From: an uncultured Opitutales bacterium
GTDB lineage: Bacteria; Verrucomicrobiota; Verrucomicrobiia; Opitutales; Intestinicryptomonadaceae
Direction: 5' to 3'
DNA length: 64,000 nucleotides
Assembly: GCA_944389315.1 (NCBI GenBank)
Contig: CALXLX010000050.1
Location: forward strand, 1 to 64,000
Shown here: positions 16,906-26,010 of the stretch, piece after piece
Layout of the letters: the number at the start of each line of letters is the position of its first letter
Position numbering within the stretch: position 1 is the first letter of the stretch
Notes under the pieces: generated by a model
Told to the model about the DNA's origin: nothing
The model's database searches: none
What the model saw: only the letters and a program-made list of their open reading frames with translations
Position numbers and translations under genes: made by a program

Positions 16906-18267
16906 ATGAGCCAGAACCCGACGTCTTTGGACACTTCTCCGGCGGGCAAGATTCCCCTGCTTAAGGCTTCGGACTTGCGCGCGATATTGGAGTATGTGCC
17001 TCTATACAGGAATCAGACTTTCGTAATAGCCATAGACGGAAGCGTCATAGAGTGCGACAATTTCTCCGATGTAATAACGGACATCGCCGTACTCAGGTCC
17101 CTGAACATCAGCGTTGCGCTGGTCCACGGCATAGGCAAGCAGCTCAAGGACGCGGGGGCTAAGGCAGGCGTAAAGCTCAGCGACGTTTACGGGAACAATC
17201 CCGTCGACGACGCCACTTTTGCCCTTGCGCACGACATATCCGCGCAGGTTCTGCAGACCGTGCGCGACGCGTTTGCCGCGCACGATTTAAACTGCGTGAC
17301 AACAAATGCCATACGGGCCACTGAGGTTGGGATAATTTCCGGGGTTGACTATATGAACGCCGGCCGCACTGAAAAGATAGATTTCCCGTCCATAAAGGAG
17401 CTGTTAAAGCTGGGAATGATACCGGTGTTTTCTCCCATAGCCACGGGGAGGGACGGCAGGATATTCAGGATAAATTCCGACCTTTTGGCGGCGGAGCTGG
17501 CGTCGGGGCTGCACGCCTCAAAGCTCATATATCTCACGGAGACCAGCGGGCTTTCGATAGACGACGGCAGGCCTGTGGCCATACCTGTAGACAAGCTTCA
17601 GGAGATGATAGCCACAAACCGCGACAGGATAGATCCGAGGGTGTTTTCAAAGGCAAACTGCGCCGCGAAGATTCTGGATCCGTCTAAGACTCCGCGGGCG
17701 CACATTCTCGACGGAAGGCGTTTTGCGTGCCTGCTGACGGAGCTTTTCGATAAGGTCGGCTGCGGCACCATGATATATTGCGACGAGTACCAAAAGATAC
17801 GCCCCGCCACCATGGACGACGCCCGCACTATATGGAACATATCCCAGGTTTCCTCCAAGGAGCAAAACCTTGTGGACAGAACTCTCGAGTATATAGAGAG
17901 CACTATAGGCCGCTATTTTGTCTACGAGGTTGACGGAAGCATAATAGGCTTTGTAAGCCTGCTCGATTTGGGCGACGGAAACGCCGAGCTCGCAAGCCTG
18001 CACGTTCAGGAATTTTACCGCAACAACGGTGTGGGCACTAAGCTCGTCGATTTTGTCGTAATGAAGGCGAAGCAATCCGGATACAAGCGCCTTTTTACGC
18101 TCAGCACAAAAAGCGCGCCCTTCTTCAAGGCCGTATGCGGTTTCGCAGAGGTTCCAAGTTCAGCACTGCCGCCCAAAAGGCTTGAGAAGTACGAGCAGTC
18201 GAAGAGAAACTCAAGGGTGTTTCTCAAGAACCTCCGTGAAGAGCCCGGCGCAGGCGATATGCAGTAA
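16906..18267 (+). CDS. argA: Amino-acid N-acetyltransferase (N-acetylglutamate synthase)
   Basis: The protein (about 453 residues from the ATG at 16906) has an amino acid kinase-like domain (VALVHGIGKQL, the early part of the fold) and a C-terminal GNAT domain with the acetyl-CoA signature EFYRNNGVGTKLVDFVVM. This order is that of bacterial ArgA, which acetylates glutamate in the first step of arginine synthesis and is inhibited by arginine through the kinase-like domain. A TTG at 16894 is in frame, but the ATG is the better start. It lies 17 bases after efp. No other arginine synthesis gene is nearby. Confidence 0.9.
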   Translation: MSQNPTSLDTSPAGKIPLLKASDLRAILEYVPLYRNQTFVIAIDGSVIECDNFSDVITDIAVLRSLNISVALVHGIGKQLKDAGAKAGVKLSDVYGNNPVDDATFALAHDISAQVLQTVRDAFAAHDLNCVTTNAIRATEVGIISGVDYMNAGRTEKIDFPSIKELLKLGMIPVFSPIATGRDGRIFRINSDLLAAELASGLHASKLIYLTETSGLSIDDGRPVAIPVDKLQEMIATNRDRIDPRVFSKANCAAKILDPSKTPRAHILDGRRFACLLTELFDKVGCGTMIYCDEYQKIRPATMDDARTIWNISQVSSKEQNLVDRTLEYIESTIGRYFVYEVDGSIIGFVSLLDLGDGNAELASLHVQEFYRNNGVGTKLVDFVVMKAKQSGYKRLFTLSTKSAPFFKAVCGFAEVPSSALPPKRLEKYEQSKRNSRVFLKNLREEPGAGDMQ

Positions 18268-18306
18268 TTTCTGCGGGAATAGTTTTCCCATATATTTCAT
18301 GCGCTC

Positions 18307-18312
18307 AGGAGG
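18307..18312 (+). promoter_or_regulatory. Shine-Dalgarno AGGAGG before the TTG start of the esterase
   Basis: A perfect AGGAGG lies six bases before TTG 18319. Few genes here have such a site, so it decides in favour of the TTG start. Confidence 0.5.
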
Positions 18313-18318
18313 AAAGGC

Positions 18319-19194
18319 TTGAATTGGAGCGCCCGGCCGCATATTTATAATGGAATGAAGCTTGCCTATAAAATTGCCTCTTTTGCTGCATTATGGTGTT
18401 GTTTTTCGGCATTGCTGCTTGCTGAGGAATCTTTTAAGCTATTTAAGGATTTGAGCTATGTCTCCTCCGGAGACGGTTACCGCATGGAGCGCTGCCTTTT
18501 GGATATATATGCGCCAAAGGACAGGAAAAATTACAGCGTATTTGTGTGGTTTCATGGGGGAGGCATCTCGTCTGGTGAAAAGCATCTGTTTCCTAAAGAC
18601 TTTCCGGGAAAAGGCATAGGGGTAGTTGCGGTCAATTACAGGCTTTCCCCAAAAATAAAAGCCAACGAAGCCATATGGGACGCTGCCGAAGCGGTGGCGT
18701 GGGTGCTCGATAATATTGAGAAATTCGGAGGGAATCCAAATTGTGTTTTTATAGGCGGACATTCCGCCGGGGCTTATTTGGCGGGCATGGTAGGATTTGA
18801 CCCACGATATCTGGCGAAATTTGGCCGCAAGAATACAGACATAGCCGGGATGTGCCTAATCAGCGGCCAGATGACTACCCATTTCCAAGTTAAGAGGGAT
18901 TTGAAATATCCCGGAAGCCAATTCCGGCCCGTCATAGACAAATATGCCGTTTTAAATTTTGTGGAAAACGACATTTCCCCGCTTTTGATAGTGACCGGAG
19001 ACGACGAGCTTGAATGGCCGTGCAGAGTGGCTGAAAATAGGCTTCTGATAGCAAGCGTAAGGAAGATTGCAAAGAGCCCTCTGGCGCGCATGTTTGTTTT
19101 GGGAGGCTACGGGCACGACTGCGCAAAGCCGAGCGAAGGGCTCATTTTCAATTTTATATCCGATTGCCTAAAGCAGCATAAACCCGAAAAATAG
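18319..19194 (+). CDS. Secreted alpha/beta hydrolase (esterase/lipase, BD-FAE-like)
   Basis: The protein has the oxyanion-hole motif WFHGGGISSGEK, the nucleophile elbow GGHSAGAYLAG, a likely acid at GDDELEWP and a likely His at GGYGHDCAK. The pattern matches the carboxylesterase group that contains feruloyl esterase-like BD-FAE enzymes. A signal peptide is seen from MKLAYKIASFAALWCCFSALLLAEE. Two starts are possible. A TTG at 18319 has a rare clear AGGAGG six bases before it and adds 12 residues; an ATG at 18355 gives a standard signal peptide. I list the TTG because of its ribosome site, with doubt. No operon partner is evident. Confidence 0.75.
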   Translation: MNWSARPHIYNGMKLAYKIASFAALWCCFSALLLAEESFKLFKDLSYVSSGDGYRMERCLLDIYAPKDRKNYSVFVWFHGGGISSGEKHLFPKDFPGKGIGVVAVNYRLSPKIKANEAIWDAAEAVAWVLDNIEKFGGNPNCVFIGGHSAGAYLAGMVGFDPRYLAKFGRKNTDIAGMCLISGQMTTHFQVKRDLKYPGSQFRPVIDKYAVLNFVENDISPLLIVTGDDELEWPCRVAENRLLIASVRKIAKSPLARMFVLGGYGHDCAKPSEGLIFNFISDCLKQHKPEK

Positions 19195-19393
19195 AAAAGG
19201 CTCATGCCGGGCTGCTTTTCGCATGCCGGGTTGTCACATACGCGCCTTGCGGCTCAACTATAAGCGGGAAAATTTCCAGCATGGCGGCAAGAGCTTAGAC
19301 ATACCCGGAATAATTGCGCTGGTTGCAAATACACACCGCCCTTGATACCCTCAATTGCATATGTTCATAATTTGGGCCAAATGAGCCAAATAA

Positions 19394-20302
19394 TTAACAT
19401 ATAAGCTTAAGGGCGCAGTCCACGGCGCTTTTTAGGCTCGAATATGAGGCTATTGACTTGCCCGCTATGTCAAAGCCCGTGCCGTGGTCGGGAGAGGTTC
19501 TTATATGCCTAAGCCCCAAGGAGACATTGACGGCCTTGTCGAACTCCAGAGCCTTAAGCGGAGCGAGCCCCTGGTCGTGGTACATCGATACGATAGAGTC
19601 AAACTCCCCCCTGAGGGCGCGCATAAAGACGGTGTCGGGCGGAAGCGCATGGGATAAATTCGGATATTTTTCCCTGAGCGAGTCAACCCACGGGTCTATC
19701 AAATCCCTCTCCTCAAACCCCATTATGCCGCCCTCGCCCGCATGCGGATTTACCCCGCAAACCGCTATGCGCGGATTCCCTATCCCCCTCATCTTGCGGG
19801 CGAGAAAACACGCGCTTTCCACCGCCGCCGAAAAATTCTCAAAATTTATCGACGAGGAAACCTCCGAAAGCGGTATGTGCCATGTGACGAGGGAAAGCAA
19901 GAGCTTCTCCCCCGCAAAACTCATAACCGCCCGGCCCCCCCAGCGGGACTCGAAAAATTCCGTCTGCCCGGGGAAATTGAAGCCTACCGTCCGCATGTTG
20001 GCCTTGCTGACAGGAGCCGTCACCACTGCGGAATACAAACCTTTCTTACAACCGTCGGCGGCCTTCTCCAGGGCTTCAAAAGCCGCGCGTGCCCCATCTT
20101 GGGAAGGCCGACCGGGTTCAACTTTCAAAGAGGCCGGCCCAACCTCCGCGCTCTCGAAAGCCGACGGAAGCCTGCCGGTCAAAAACCTCGGGGCAATTAC
20201 GCAGATTTCGTCCGCATAAGACGGATTCTCGCGCGCAAACGCCTCTATAATTTCCGGGCCTACCCCGCTCGGATCCCCCACGGTAAGGGCTATTTTATTC
20301 AT
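19394..20302 (-). CDS. pdxA: 4-hydroxythreonine-4-phosphate dehydrogenase
   Basis: From the ATG at 20302 the protein has about 302 residues and starts with MNKIALTVGDPSGVGPEII, the PdxA signature. Further motifs are GLYSAVVTAPVSK, FPGQTEFF, the metal-site regions VCGVNPHAGEGGIMG and MYHDQGLAPLKAL, and the C-terminal SPDHGTGFDIAGK. The enzyme oxidises 4-phosphohydroxythreonine in the DXP-dependent pyridoxal phosphate pathway. Its start overlaps the lpxA stop (ATGA), so it is translationally coupled. A longer in-frame N-terminus exists but would lie in lpxA and is rejected. Confidence 0.93.
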   Translation of the reverse strand: MNKIALTVGDPSGVGPEIIEAFARENPSYADEICVIAPRFLTGRLPSAFESAEVGPASLKVEPGRPSQDGARAAFEALEKAADGCKKGLYSAVVTAPVSKANMRTVGFNFPGQTEFFESRWGGRAVMSFAGEKLLLSLVTWHIPLSEVSSSINFENFSAAVESACFLARKMRGIGNPRIAVCGVNPHAGEGGIMGFEERDLIDPWVDSLREKYPNLSHALPPDTVFMRALRGEFDSIVSMYHDQGLAPLKALEFDKAVNVSLGLRHIRTSPDHGTGFDIAGKSIASYSSLKSAVDCALKLIC

Positions 20303-21105
20303 GGTTTTGATATGGCTATTTCGTAAGGCTTTACATACCTTCTGCCCGCTATGAAGAAGTCCAAAAAGCGCTCGGCCTCGGGGCATTTTGCAATGCCGTT
20401 TTCGCGGGCGAGAACGGCGCGCTTGACATAGTTGAGGCAATCTCCATTTCGGCAGACGTAGGAAAAAGTCTCCTTCAAATTGGCAATCGCCTGGCGCGGC
20501 ACCCCGCGCCTGTTCAGGCCGACAAGATTCAACCCCTTAAACGAATTGCGCCAAATTGCGTTGACAAAAGGAGGGACATCGTCGGACATGGCGGATGCCC
20601 CGCCAACCATCACGCCCTCTCCCACCCTTATGCGCTGGTGCAGCATGACTCCGCCGCTTATAAAACAGTCCGGCCCAACCTCGACAAAGCCGCCGAGCGC
20701 GCTGAAGGGCGCTATTATCACCCTGTCGCCCACGACGCAATCGTGCCCTACATGGGAATTGGCCATAAAGAAGCAATTTCTGCCTATCAGAGTCGATGCG
20801 TTTTCAACCGTCGCCCTGTGTATGGTGGACCCCTCCCTTATTACGCTGCCGGAGCATATGCGGGCATAAGACGGGGTTGACTCGTCGAAATGTATGTCCT
20901 GCGGCAGGCCAGATATCGTGCAAAAGCCGTGTATCTTCACGCCGCTTTCAAGCACGGCTCCTCGCAATATGTGCGCGTGCGGAAATATCTGGCAATCGGG
21001 GCCTATCTCCACGCCGTCCTCTATGTATGCGTACGCACCTATGCGCGCGCTTTCGGAAATTTTCGCGCCGCCGGAAACGACGGCAGTGGGGTGTATGTTG
21101 CTCAT
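20299..21105 (-). CDS. lpxA: Acyl-ACP--UDP-N-acetylglucosamine O-acyltransferase
   Basis: The 268-residue protein is a left-handed beta-helix of hexapeptide repeats (IHPTAVVSGGAKI, ARIGAYAYIEDGVEIGPD) with the LpxA segment NSHVGHDC, in which His121 matches the catalytic His125 of E. coli. The C-terminal helical part includes NLVGLNRRGVPRQAI. It makes the first acylation of lipid A and so shows that the cell has an LPS-type outer membrane. The stop overlaps the pdxA start, and a large membrane protein gene lies 14 bases upstream on the same strand. Confidence 0.93.
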   Translation of the reverse strand: MSNIHPTAVVSGGAKISESARIGAYAYIEDGVEIGPDCQIFPHAHILRGAVLESGVKIHGFCTISGLPQDIHFDESTPSYARICSGSVIREGSTIHRATVENASTLIGRNCFFMANSHVGHDCVVGDRVIIAPFSALGGFVEVGPDCFISGGVMLHQRIRVGEGVMVGGASAMSDDVPPFVNAIWRNSFKGLNLVGLNRRGVPRQAIANLKETFSYVCRNGDCLNYVKRAVLARENGIAKCPEAERFLDFFIAGRRYVKPYEIAISKP

Positions 21106-21119
21106 TTGCGGAACCTAAA

Positions 21120-22805
21120 TTATTGGCGTTTCTGCACAGTGTCCGCGGCCGCCGCGGCGCGCGAGCACTCCATAATCAGCTTGCGCCTGTAGGAGCGCAC
21201 GTTGATTATCTTCAGTATTGCCGTAAAGAGTATGCCGAAGAGCGTGGACATGTAAGCCGTCATAAGGCTCGCCTCGACTATGCCCAAGGAGAGCATCACC
21301 AAAGACAACACCGTGCCCCACAATCCGACGTAAAGACCCATGTCGAAAAGCTCGGACTCGTTGCCGAGCAATTCCAGCTTCACCTTTGCAGACACCCCGC
21401 TCCTCCTTATCGAGGAAATTTTAATAAGCCCTATTACATATATGATGAACTGGAGCAGGAAAAATATCACCAGCACCATTATATTGGTGGAATCCATCTC
21501 GAATTTCATACCTTCGTCCTTTACAGTATTTACTATTTTACTCAATGAAAAAACGGGAGCCTGAACGGCCTTCGGAGCAACGTCGGCCTTGAACATGACC
21601 GGCTCGAGGAACGCAAAGACCACTATCGCAAAAAGAGTGCCCTCGAAAAGCCCCCTCATCAGCGATAGCGGCGAGAACCACTTCGGAGTATCCCTGCGCG
21701 GAACCGCAAGATTCAGCAAACCGCGCACAATAAGATAGCCGGCGAGTATGCACAAGAGGGTCTTTACTACCAAGAATAATTGCGGATTACGCGCGCAGGC
21801 GGAATCCAACGCGCTGCCGAAAACAGGCAGGCCCAAGTGCTTCAAGGCGCGAGACAAGGCCGAAGGCCTGTAAAGCGGCTTGTCTAGCTCAAAGAGCAAA
21901 TCCAGCGCGCCCTCCCCCCTGCAGAGAGCGTATGAGAACGCCTTTCTGTACTTTTCCGGCCGCCCGCGCAGATAATCGGCCGCGGCGGAAGGATTTCCGC
22001 AGAGGAATACATACGCAATCAATGCGCGGGCGTCCGCCTCGGAGGGGGACTGCTGCACTATGAGCGCGAAATCGTACAGGCTCTCAGTAGAATCAAACTG
22101 CGACACCAGCAGACCAAGCTCCACCCAATCGAGACGCTTTGAGAAACTCAGTATAGACATTCCGAAGCGCTCGAAAGGCTCCGTATCGGAATCCTCCGCC
22201 CGGGATATAAGGTCTGAAATAGACCTGACCAGTGCGGGAGTGGCAAACCCCGACTGGGTCAGCAAGGCGCTTGTCAATATCGCCGAACTCAGCGGCGCGC
22301 CGGCCGCCGACGATACAGGGGGAAATATCGACGGATTCATGTCGCGCAGCGCTATGATGCGCCTGACCGTTTCAAAATCGCTCTGCGCGAGGAACTCGTA
22401 GAGTTTCTTGCGGTGCTCGGTAAGGGCGAGTATCTCGTAAAAGCAGGACTGTTTCGGAGCCGACGGATCAACCCCCAAGGTTGAGTAAAACGCCTCGAAG
22501 AAAGGTTCGTCGCCCCCGGCGGCGCGCATTTTCGGGTTCTTTTTAAAAGACTTTTCAGCCGCGCTGAATGTTTCGTCCGAAAGATCTGTTGCCGAAGCCA
22601 AAAACATGGCAACGGAGGGCTTTGAAGTGTCGAGATAGGCCTTCACGACTTTCGCGGGGGAATCCTTAAAATTTCCCGCGGCGTCCAGAAGAGCGCAATC
22701 CGTCCCGAAGAAGTACACTGGCAGGCTCAAGGCCGCACAAAAAAACGCAACCCCCGCCGCTATGCGCGCAATCTGAAAAAGAATATGCCCTACTACTCTA
22801 CCCAT
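21120..22805 (-). CDS. Membrane protein with a large soluble region and TolQ/MotA-like C-terminal segment
   Basis: I do not recognise the whole 561-residue protein. It has a first TM at about 8-30, a soluble helical region of about 300 residues, further TMs near 345-365, 385-405 and 440-465, and two close helices at about 487-535. The last block, GLYVGLWGTVLSLVMLSLGI.. then SLMTAYMSTLFGILFTAIL, resembles the TM2-TM3 pair of ExbB/TolQ/MotA (G-x-x-GTVxG..; A-x-x-T-x-x-G). No ExbD/TolR gene is adjacent. It lies just before lpxA-pdxA and is likely in the same transcript, so an envelope role is plausible. The assignment to the TolQ/MotA fold is by eye. Confidence 0.6.
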   Translation of the reverse strand: MGRVVGHILFQIARIAAGVAFFCAALSLPVYFFGTDCALLDAAGNFKDSPAKVVKAYLDTSKPSVAMFLASATDLSDETFSAAEKSFKKNPKMRAAGGDEPFFEAFYSTLGVDPSAPKQSCFYEILALTEHRKKLYEFLAQSDFETVRRIIALRDMNPSIFPPVSSAAGAPLSSAILTSALLTQSGFATPALVRSISDLISRAEDSDTEPFERFGMSILSFSKRLDWVELGLLVSQFDSTESLYDFALIVQQSPSEADARALIAYVFLCGNPSAAADYLRGRPEKYRKAFSYALCRGEGALDLLFELDKPLYRPSALSRALKHLGLPVFGSALDSACARNPQLFLVVKTLLCILAGYLIVRGLLNLAVPRRDTPKWFSPLSLMRGLFEGTLFAIVVFAFLEPVMFKADVAPKAVQAPVFSLSKIVNTVKDEGMKFEMDSTNIMVLVIFFLLQFIIYVIGLIKISSIRRSGVSAKVKLELLGNESELFDMGLYVGLWGTVLSLVMLSLGIVEASLMTAYMSTLFGILFTAILKIINVRSYRRKLIMECSRAAAAADTVQKRQ

Positions 22806-22921
22806 CTTTTACATGAGAATATGACTTCTCATAAGCCTCCAGTCAAGAACGTATAAAGCCAGAATATTCTTGCATTCGGCAGACGGCAGATGATATTTTT
22901 AGACAACAAACCGCAACGACT

Positions 22922-23269
22922 ATGGAAGAAAAAACCCTGTTTCAGAAAATAGCCGACGGAGAAATCCCGTCTAAGATAATATATCGCGACGAGTTGTGCT
23001 TTGCCATATACGACATAAATCCGCAGGCCCCAAAACACATACTGCTCGTGCCTCTTAAGCCCATCAAACGGCTCTCAGAGGCCACCGCGCCGGAAGACGC
23101 GGAGATACTCGCGCACATGATGATCACCGTGCCGAAGATAGCCAGGCAGGAGGGCCTTACGGACGGCTTCAGAGTCGTGATAAACAACGGGCTCATCGCC
23201 GGGGAAACCGTGCCGCACATGCATATACACATACTCGGCGGGCGCCCCATGCATTGGCCTCCGGGCTGA
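22922..23269 (+). CDS. HIT-family nucleotide-binding hydrolase (Hint-like)
   Basis: The 115-residue protein has the histidine triad motif VPHMHIHILGGR near the C-terminus, and the N-terminal CFAIYDINPQAPKHILLVP is typical of Hint/HinT. The family hydrolyses adenosine phosphoramidates and related AMP conjugates. Length is normal. The acyl-ACP thioesterase gene starts 27 bases later on the same strand. Confidence 0.92.
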   Translation: MEEKTLFQKIADGEIPSKIIYRDELCFAIYDINPQAPKHILLVPLKPIKRLSEATAPEDAEILAHMMITVPKIARQEGLTDGFRVVINNGLIAGETVPHMHIHILGGRPMHWPPG

Positions 23270-23296
23270 TTTACGGGGAGAAATGCCGTTGTAGAC

Positions 23297-24040
23297 ATGG
23301 GTAAATATTCGCAGCTCGCGAAGGTGTCCACGCGCGACGCAAATTGGCGCGCGCACTTAAAACTCCCTTCGCTTTTGGCCTTTCTGCAGGAGGCCGCGAC
23401 GGAAAATGCCGACTTGTTGGGGGTCGGCAGAAAGGATATTTTGCCTCTGGGCCTGGGCTGGGCGCTGACGAGAATGCATCTTAAAATATTCAGGGTTCCC
23501 GCATGGCAGGATACCCTGGAGATACGCACATGGCCTTCCGGCAGAACCAAGATAGCAGCCGAGAGGGAGTTTGAGGTGGCGGACCTAACCTCCGGCGAAA
23601 CCGCCGTATTGGGGCGCACCCAATGGGTATTGATAAATCTGCATACAAGGAGGCTCGAGCGCATAAGCGCCGTAAAGAACTGGGACGCCGCCTCGTTCAG
23701 CGAAAAGGCGTTTGACGAGCCTATATTCACAAAGATATCCCCCTGCGAGAAGGCGCAGTATTCGGCGAGATGCACCGTCCGCAAGGATGACATAGACATA
23801 AATTTGCACGTCAACAATGCCGTGTACCTCACCTGGGCGATGGAGGCCGTGCCAAACGAATATCTTAGCGAAGGCCACGTTCCCGCGGAGCTTAAGATGC
23901 ATTTTATAAAGGAGGTTTCGCAGGGCAACCCCATATTGTCAGAGTGCAGTTTCGACGGCGCGGAGTCCAGACATTCCATAAGGAGGGCAGACACAGGGGA
24001 GGAATGCGCCAGGGTAAATATATGTTGGACTTGCGACTGA
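23297..24040 (+). CDS. Acyl-ACP thioesterase (FatA/FatB-like)
   Basis: The 247-residue protein has two hotdog domains, of which the first contains LKLPSLLAFLQEAATENADLLG and ALTRMHLKIFRVPAWQDTLEI. The second holds the catalytic-type segment DIDINLHVNNAVYLTW, with the Asn-x-His pattern of bacterial and plant acyl-ACP thioesterases (PF01643). It releases fatty acids from acyl carrier protein. Its place in a four-gene run with a HIT protein, an unknown membrane protein and gmk does not tell more about its use. Confidence 0.88.
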   Translation: MGKYSQLAKVSTRDANWRAHLKLPSLLAFLQEAATENADLLGVGRKDILPLGLGWALTRMHLKIFRVPAWQDTLEIRTWPSGRTKIAAEREFEVADLTSGETAVLGRTQWVLINLHTRRLERISAVKNWDAASFSEKAFDEPIFTKISPCEKAQYSARCTVRKDDIDINLHVNNAVYLTWAMEAVPNEYLSEGHVPAELKMHFIKEVSQGNPILSECSFDGAESRHSIRRADTGEECARVNICWTCD

Positions 24041-24062
24041 TTTTGATGCAAAAAGTCTGCTT

Positions 24063-24599
24063 ATGAATTTATATATTTCCACATATCTGCTTGCGCTTGT
24101 ATATCTGCTTGCGGGTTTGCCGTTTTTATTCCCGGGGGAGAAGTCGAGAAAATTTGTGGCGGACTTTCTAAGGGGGCGCAGATGGGCCCTTTTTCTGACG
24201 CTCACGGCAACCGCATGGTTCGTGTATATTTTAAGCCAGCTCGGCGAGGCGGATTTCGGAGACTACAAACTGTGGCTGATACTGCTTTTCGGCGGGGCGG
24301 GACTATTGTCCATAAAGTTTTTGGACGATTTTTTAAGCGTCAGGGCGCTTTGCGTAATACTGCTTTTGGCATGCAGGGCGTTTATAGATTCGGCTTTCAT
24401 GCAGGAGCCCGAGGCTCGCAAGATAATGGTTGCCGGGGCGTATTTTCTGGTTGTGGCGTGCATGTATTTCGGGTGCCTGCCCTACCGCGCGAGGGACCTT
24501 TCGGAATGGCTGTATGCAAACCCGAATCGGGCGCGGGTTTTCGGGGCGATTGCCGCCATATTCGGGATAGTGTGCATCTTTGCTACAATAAGCTACTGA
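24063..24599 (+). CDS. Polytopic membrane protein of unknown function
   Basis: I do not recognise this 178-residue protein. It has about five transmembrane helices (YLLALVYLLAGLPFLFP, WALFLTLTATAWFVYILS, LWLILLFGGAGLLSI, VILLLACRAFIDSAF, MVAGAYFLVVACMYFGCLPY, VFGAIAAIFGIVCIF) and short loops. No known motif is seen. It lies 22 bases after the thioesterase and 4 bases before gmk on the same strand, so it is likely expressed with them. Confidence 0.72.
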   Translation: MNLYISTYLLALVYLLAGLPFLFPGEKSRKFVADFLRGRRWALFLTLTATAWFVYILSQLGEADFGDYKLWLILLFGGAGLLSIKFLDDFLSVRALCVILLLACRAFIDSAFMQEPEARKIMVAGAYFLVVACMYFGCLPYRARDLSEWLYANPNRARVFGAIAAIFGIVCIFATISY

Positions 24600-24603
24600 G
24601 GCC

Positions 24604-25185
24604 ATGCAAAAGCTCATAATAGTATCGGGCCCCGCGGGGAGCGGGAAGAACACGGTATGCGAGAGGCTGATGGAAAATTTCCCGTCGGTCGGGCGCATAG
24701 TAACGTCGACAAGCCGCGCACCGCGCGGGGCGGAACAGAACGGGGTGGACTACAACTTTTTCTCGCGCCAGGAGTTTGAAGACCTCATTTCAAAAAACGC
24801 CTTCTACGAATACGCCCTGGTGCACGGCAACTACTACGGCACTTTAAAACGCACTCTCGACGAAGGCTTTAAAAGCGGCAAGGACCTCGTGCTTATAATA
24901 GACGTGCAGGGCGCGCATACATGGACAGGACGCATTGCAAGCGAGAATCCAGACCTGAAGGAAAGAATGGTCTCCGTATTCATAATGCCGCCGAGCATAG
25001 ACGAGCTTAAGAAGCGCCTGCACACGCGCGGCACAGAGGACGAAGCCCAGATAGCCCGCAGGATGGAAACCGCCATAAGCGAGATGAAGCGCGCAGGCGA
25101 GTTCGACTTCGTTATAAATTCCAAAACCAAGGACGAAGACTACGCGGCCTTGAGGGAAATATACTTGAAGGTGAAGGCTCTTTAA
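24604..25185 (+). CDS. gmk: Guanylate kinase
   Basis: The 193-residue protein has the P-loop GPAGSGKNTV (residues about 9-18), the GMP-binding region TSTSRAPRGAEQNGVDY and HGNYYGTL, and the motif LVLIIDVQGA. The lid region MPPSIDELKKRLHTRGTE and C-terminal FDFVINSK are typical. The residue after the P-loop Lys is Asn instead of the more common Gly, Ser or Thr; I take this as a family variant. It converts GMP to GDP. It ends the HIT-thioesterase-membrane protein-gmk run. Confidence 0.95.
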   Translation: MQKLIIVSGPAGSGKNTVCERLMENFPSVGRIVTSTSRAPRGAEQNGVDYNFFSRQEFEDLISKNAFYEYALVHGNYYGTLKRTLDEGFKSGKDLVLIIDVQGAHTWTGRIASENPDLKERMVSVFIMPPSIDELKKRLHTRGTEDEAQIARRMETAISEMKRAGEFDFVINSKTKDEDYAALREIYLKVKAL

Positions 25186-25239
25186 GTGGGGCCGCCCATA
25201 TGGGCTCTTTCGTAAAAGCCGGAAGAGCAGACAAGCCCG

Positions 25240-25989
25240 TTATAATTTAACGGCCCTTATCCTGAGCCTGACGTAGTCGGCATACCATTTCCCGCAGCGG
25301 AATAAATCTTTTTCAGATGCGGAAACAACGTCGCGTATAATCGAGCTTTTGACATCTTCGCCGATTCCCTCAAAGGGGCGCTTTATAAACATTTCCAGCC
25401 ATTTGCCAAGGCCCCCTTCTCCAAGGGGCGTGGGCCTGTCGAACAAATTGGCGTAACGCACCTGAAAGCCGTATTTTTCCAACATGGGGACATACTCGCC
25501 TATTGATGGGAAGAAAAACGGCATCTTGTAATGCAGGTTTCTCCTCTCGAAAGCCTCGGAAAGACGCGCGTGGATTTTTGCGTTGTTGCCAAAGCCGCCA
25601 AATTCGCAGACAAGCTCCCCTCCGCTTTTCAAAATACCGGCCGTGCAAAGCAGCAACGCGGGCTGGCGAGTGCGGTCTATCCAGTGGAACACGGCGTTGG
25701 AAAAGGCAAGGTCGAATTTCTTTTCGCTGTGGAAGTCGGATATGTCCGCAAGGATAAACTCCAATTCCGGATGGCGGCTGCGCGCAAGAGAGATGAATTC
25801 CGGAGAGGAATCTACGCCTACAACCTTAAAGCCAGCATCCGCCAGAAGCCGTGTAAGGGTGCCGGCGCCGCACCCCAAGTCAACCGCGCATCCGCCCTTT
25901 GCGGATACCAGATTTAAAAGATCCTCCCCGTATTTCGGAACGAAACCGAAGCTTGAATCGTACCCTTTTGCGTCCCAAGTCGCGTCCAT
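25240..25989 (-). CDS. Class I SAM-dependent methyltransferase (Tam-like)
   Basis: The 249-residue protein has the SAM motif I VDLGCGAGTLTRLL, motif II VVGVDSSPEFI, and DLAFSNAVFHWI with the conserved HW, as in trans-aconitate methyltransferases and relatives. The N-terminus starts with MDATWDAKGYDSSFGFVPKYGEDLL. The substrate is not known; many small-molecule methyltransferases share this arrangement. It lies 22 bases after the M24 peptidase gene on the same strand. Confidence 0.83.
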   Translation of the reverse strand: MDATWDAKGYDSSFGFVPKYGEDLLNLVSAKGGCAVDLGCGAGTLTRLLADAGFKVVGVDSSPEFISLARSRHPELEFILADISDFHSEKKFDLAFSNAVFHWIDRTRQPALLLCTAGILKSGGELVCEFGGFGNNAKIHARLSEAFERRNLHYKMPFFFPSIGEYVPMLEKYGFQVRYANLFDRPTPLGEGGLGKWLEMFIKRPFEGIGEDVKSSIIRDVVSASEKDLFRCGKWYADYVRLRIRAVKL

Positions 25990-26010
25990 AATTTCAACAA
26001 TACATATGAG

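Noticed and set aside
18346-18351. Perfect TATAAT just before ATG 18355
   Set aside because: It is three bases before that ATG and has no fitting -35, so it cannot be a promoter for this gene; it lies within the extended coding frame from TTG.
20303-20440. 46-residue N-terminal extension of pdxA
   Set aside because: It overlaps the lpxA end in another frame; MNKIALTVGDPSG is the usual start and is coupled to lpxA by ATGA.
22942-24051. 369-codon open frame on the minus strand
   Set aside because: It lies opposite the HIT and thioesterase genes, which have clear family motifs; its own protein shows none.
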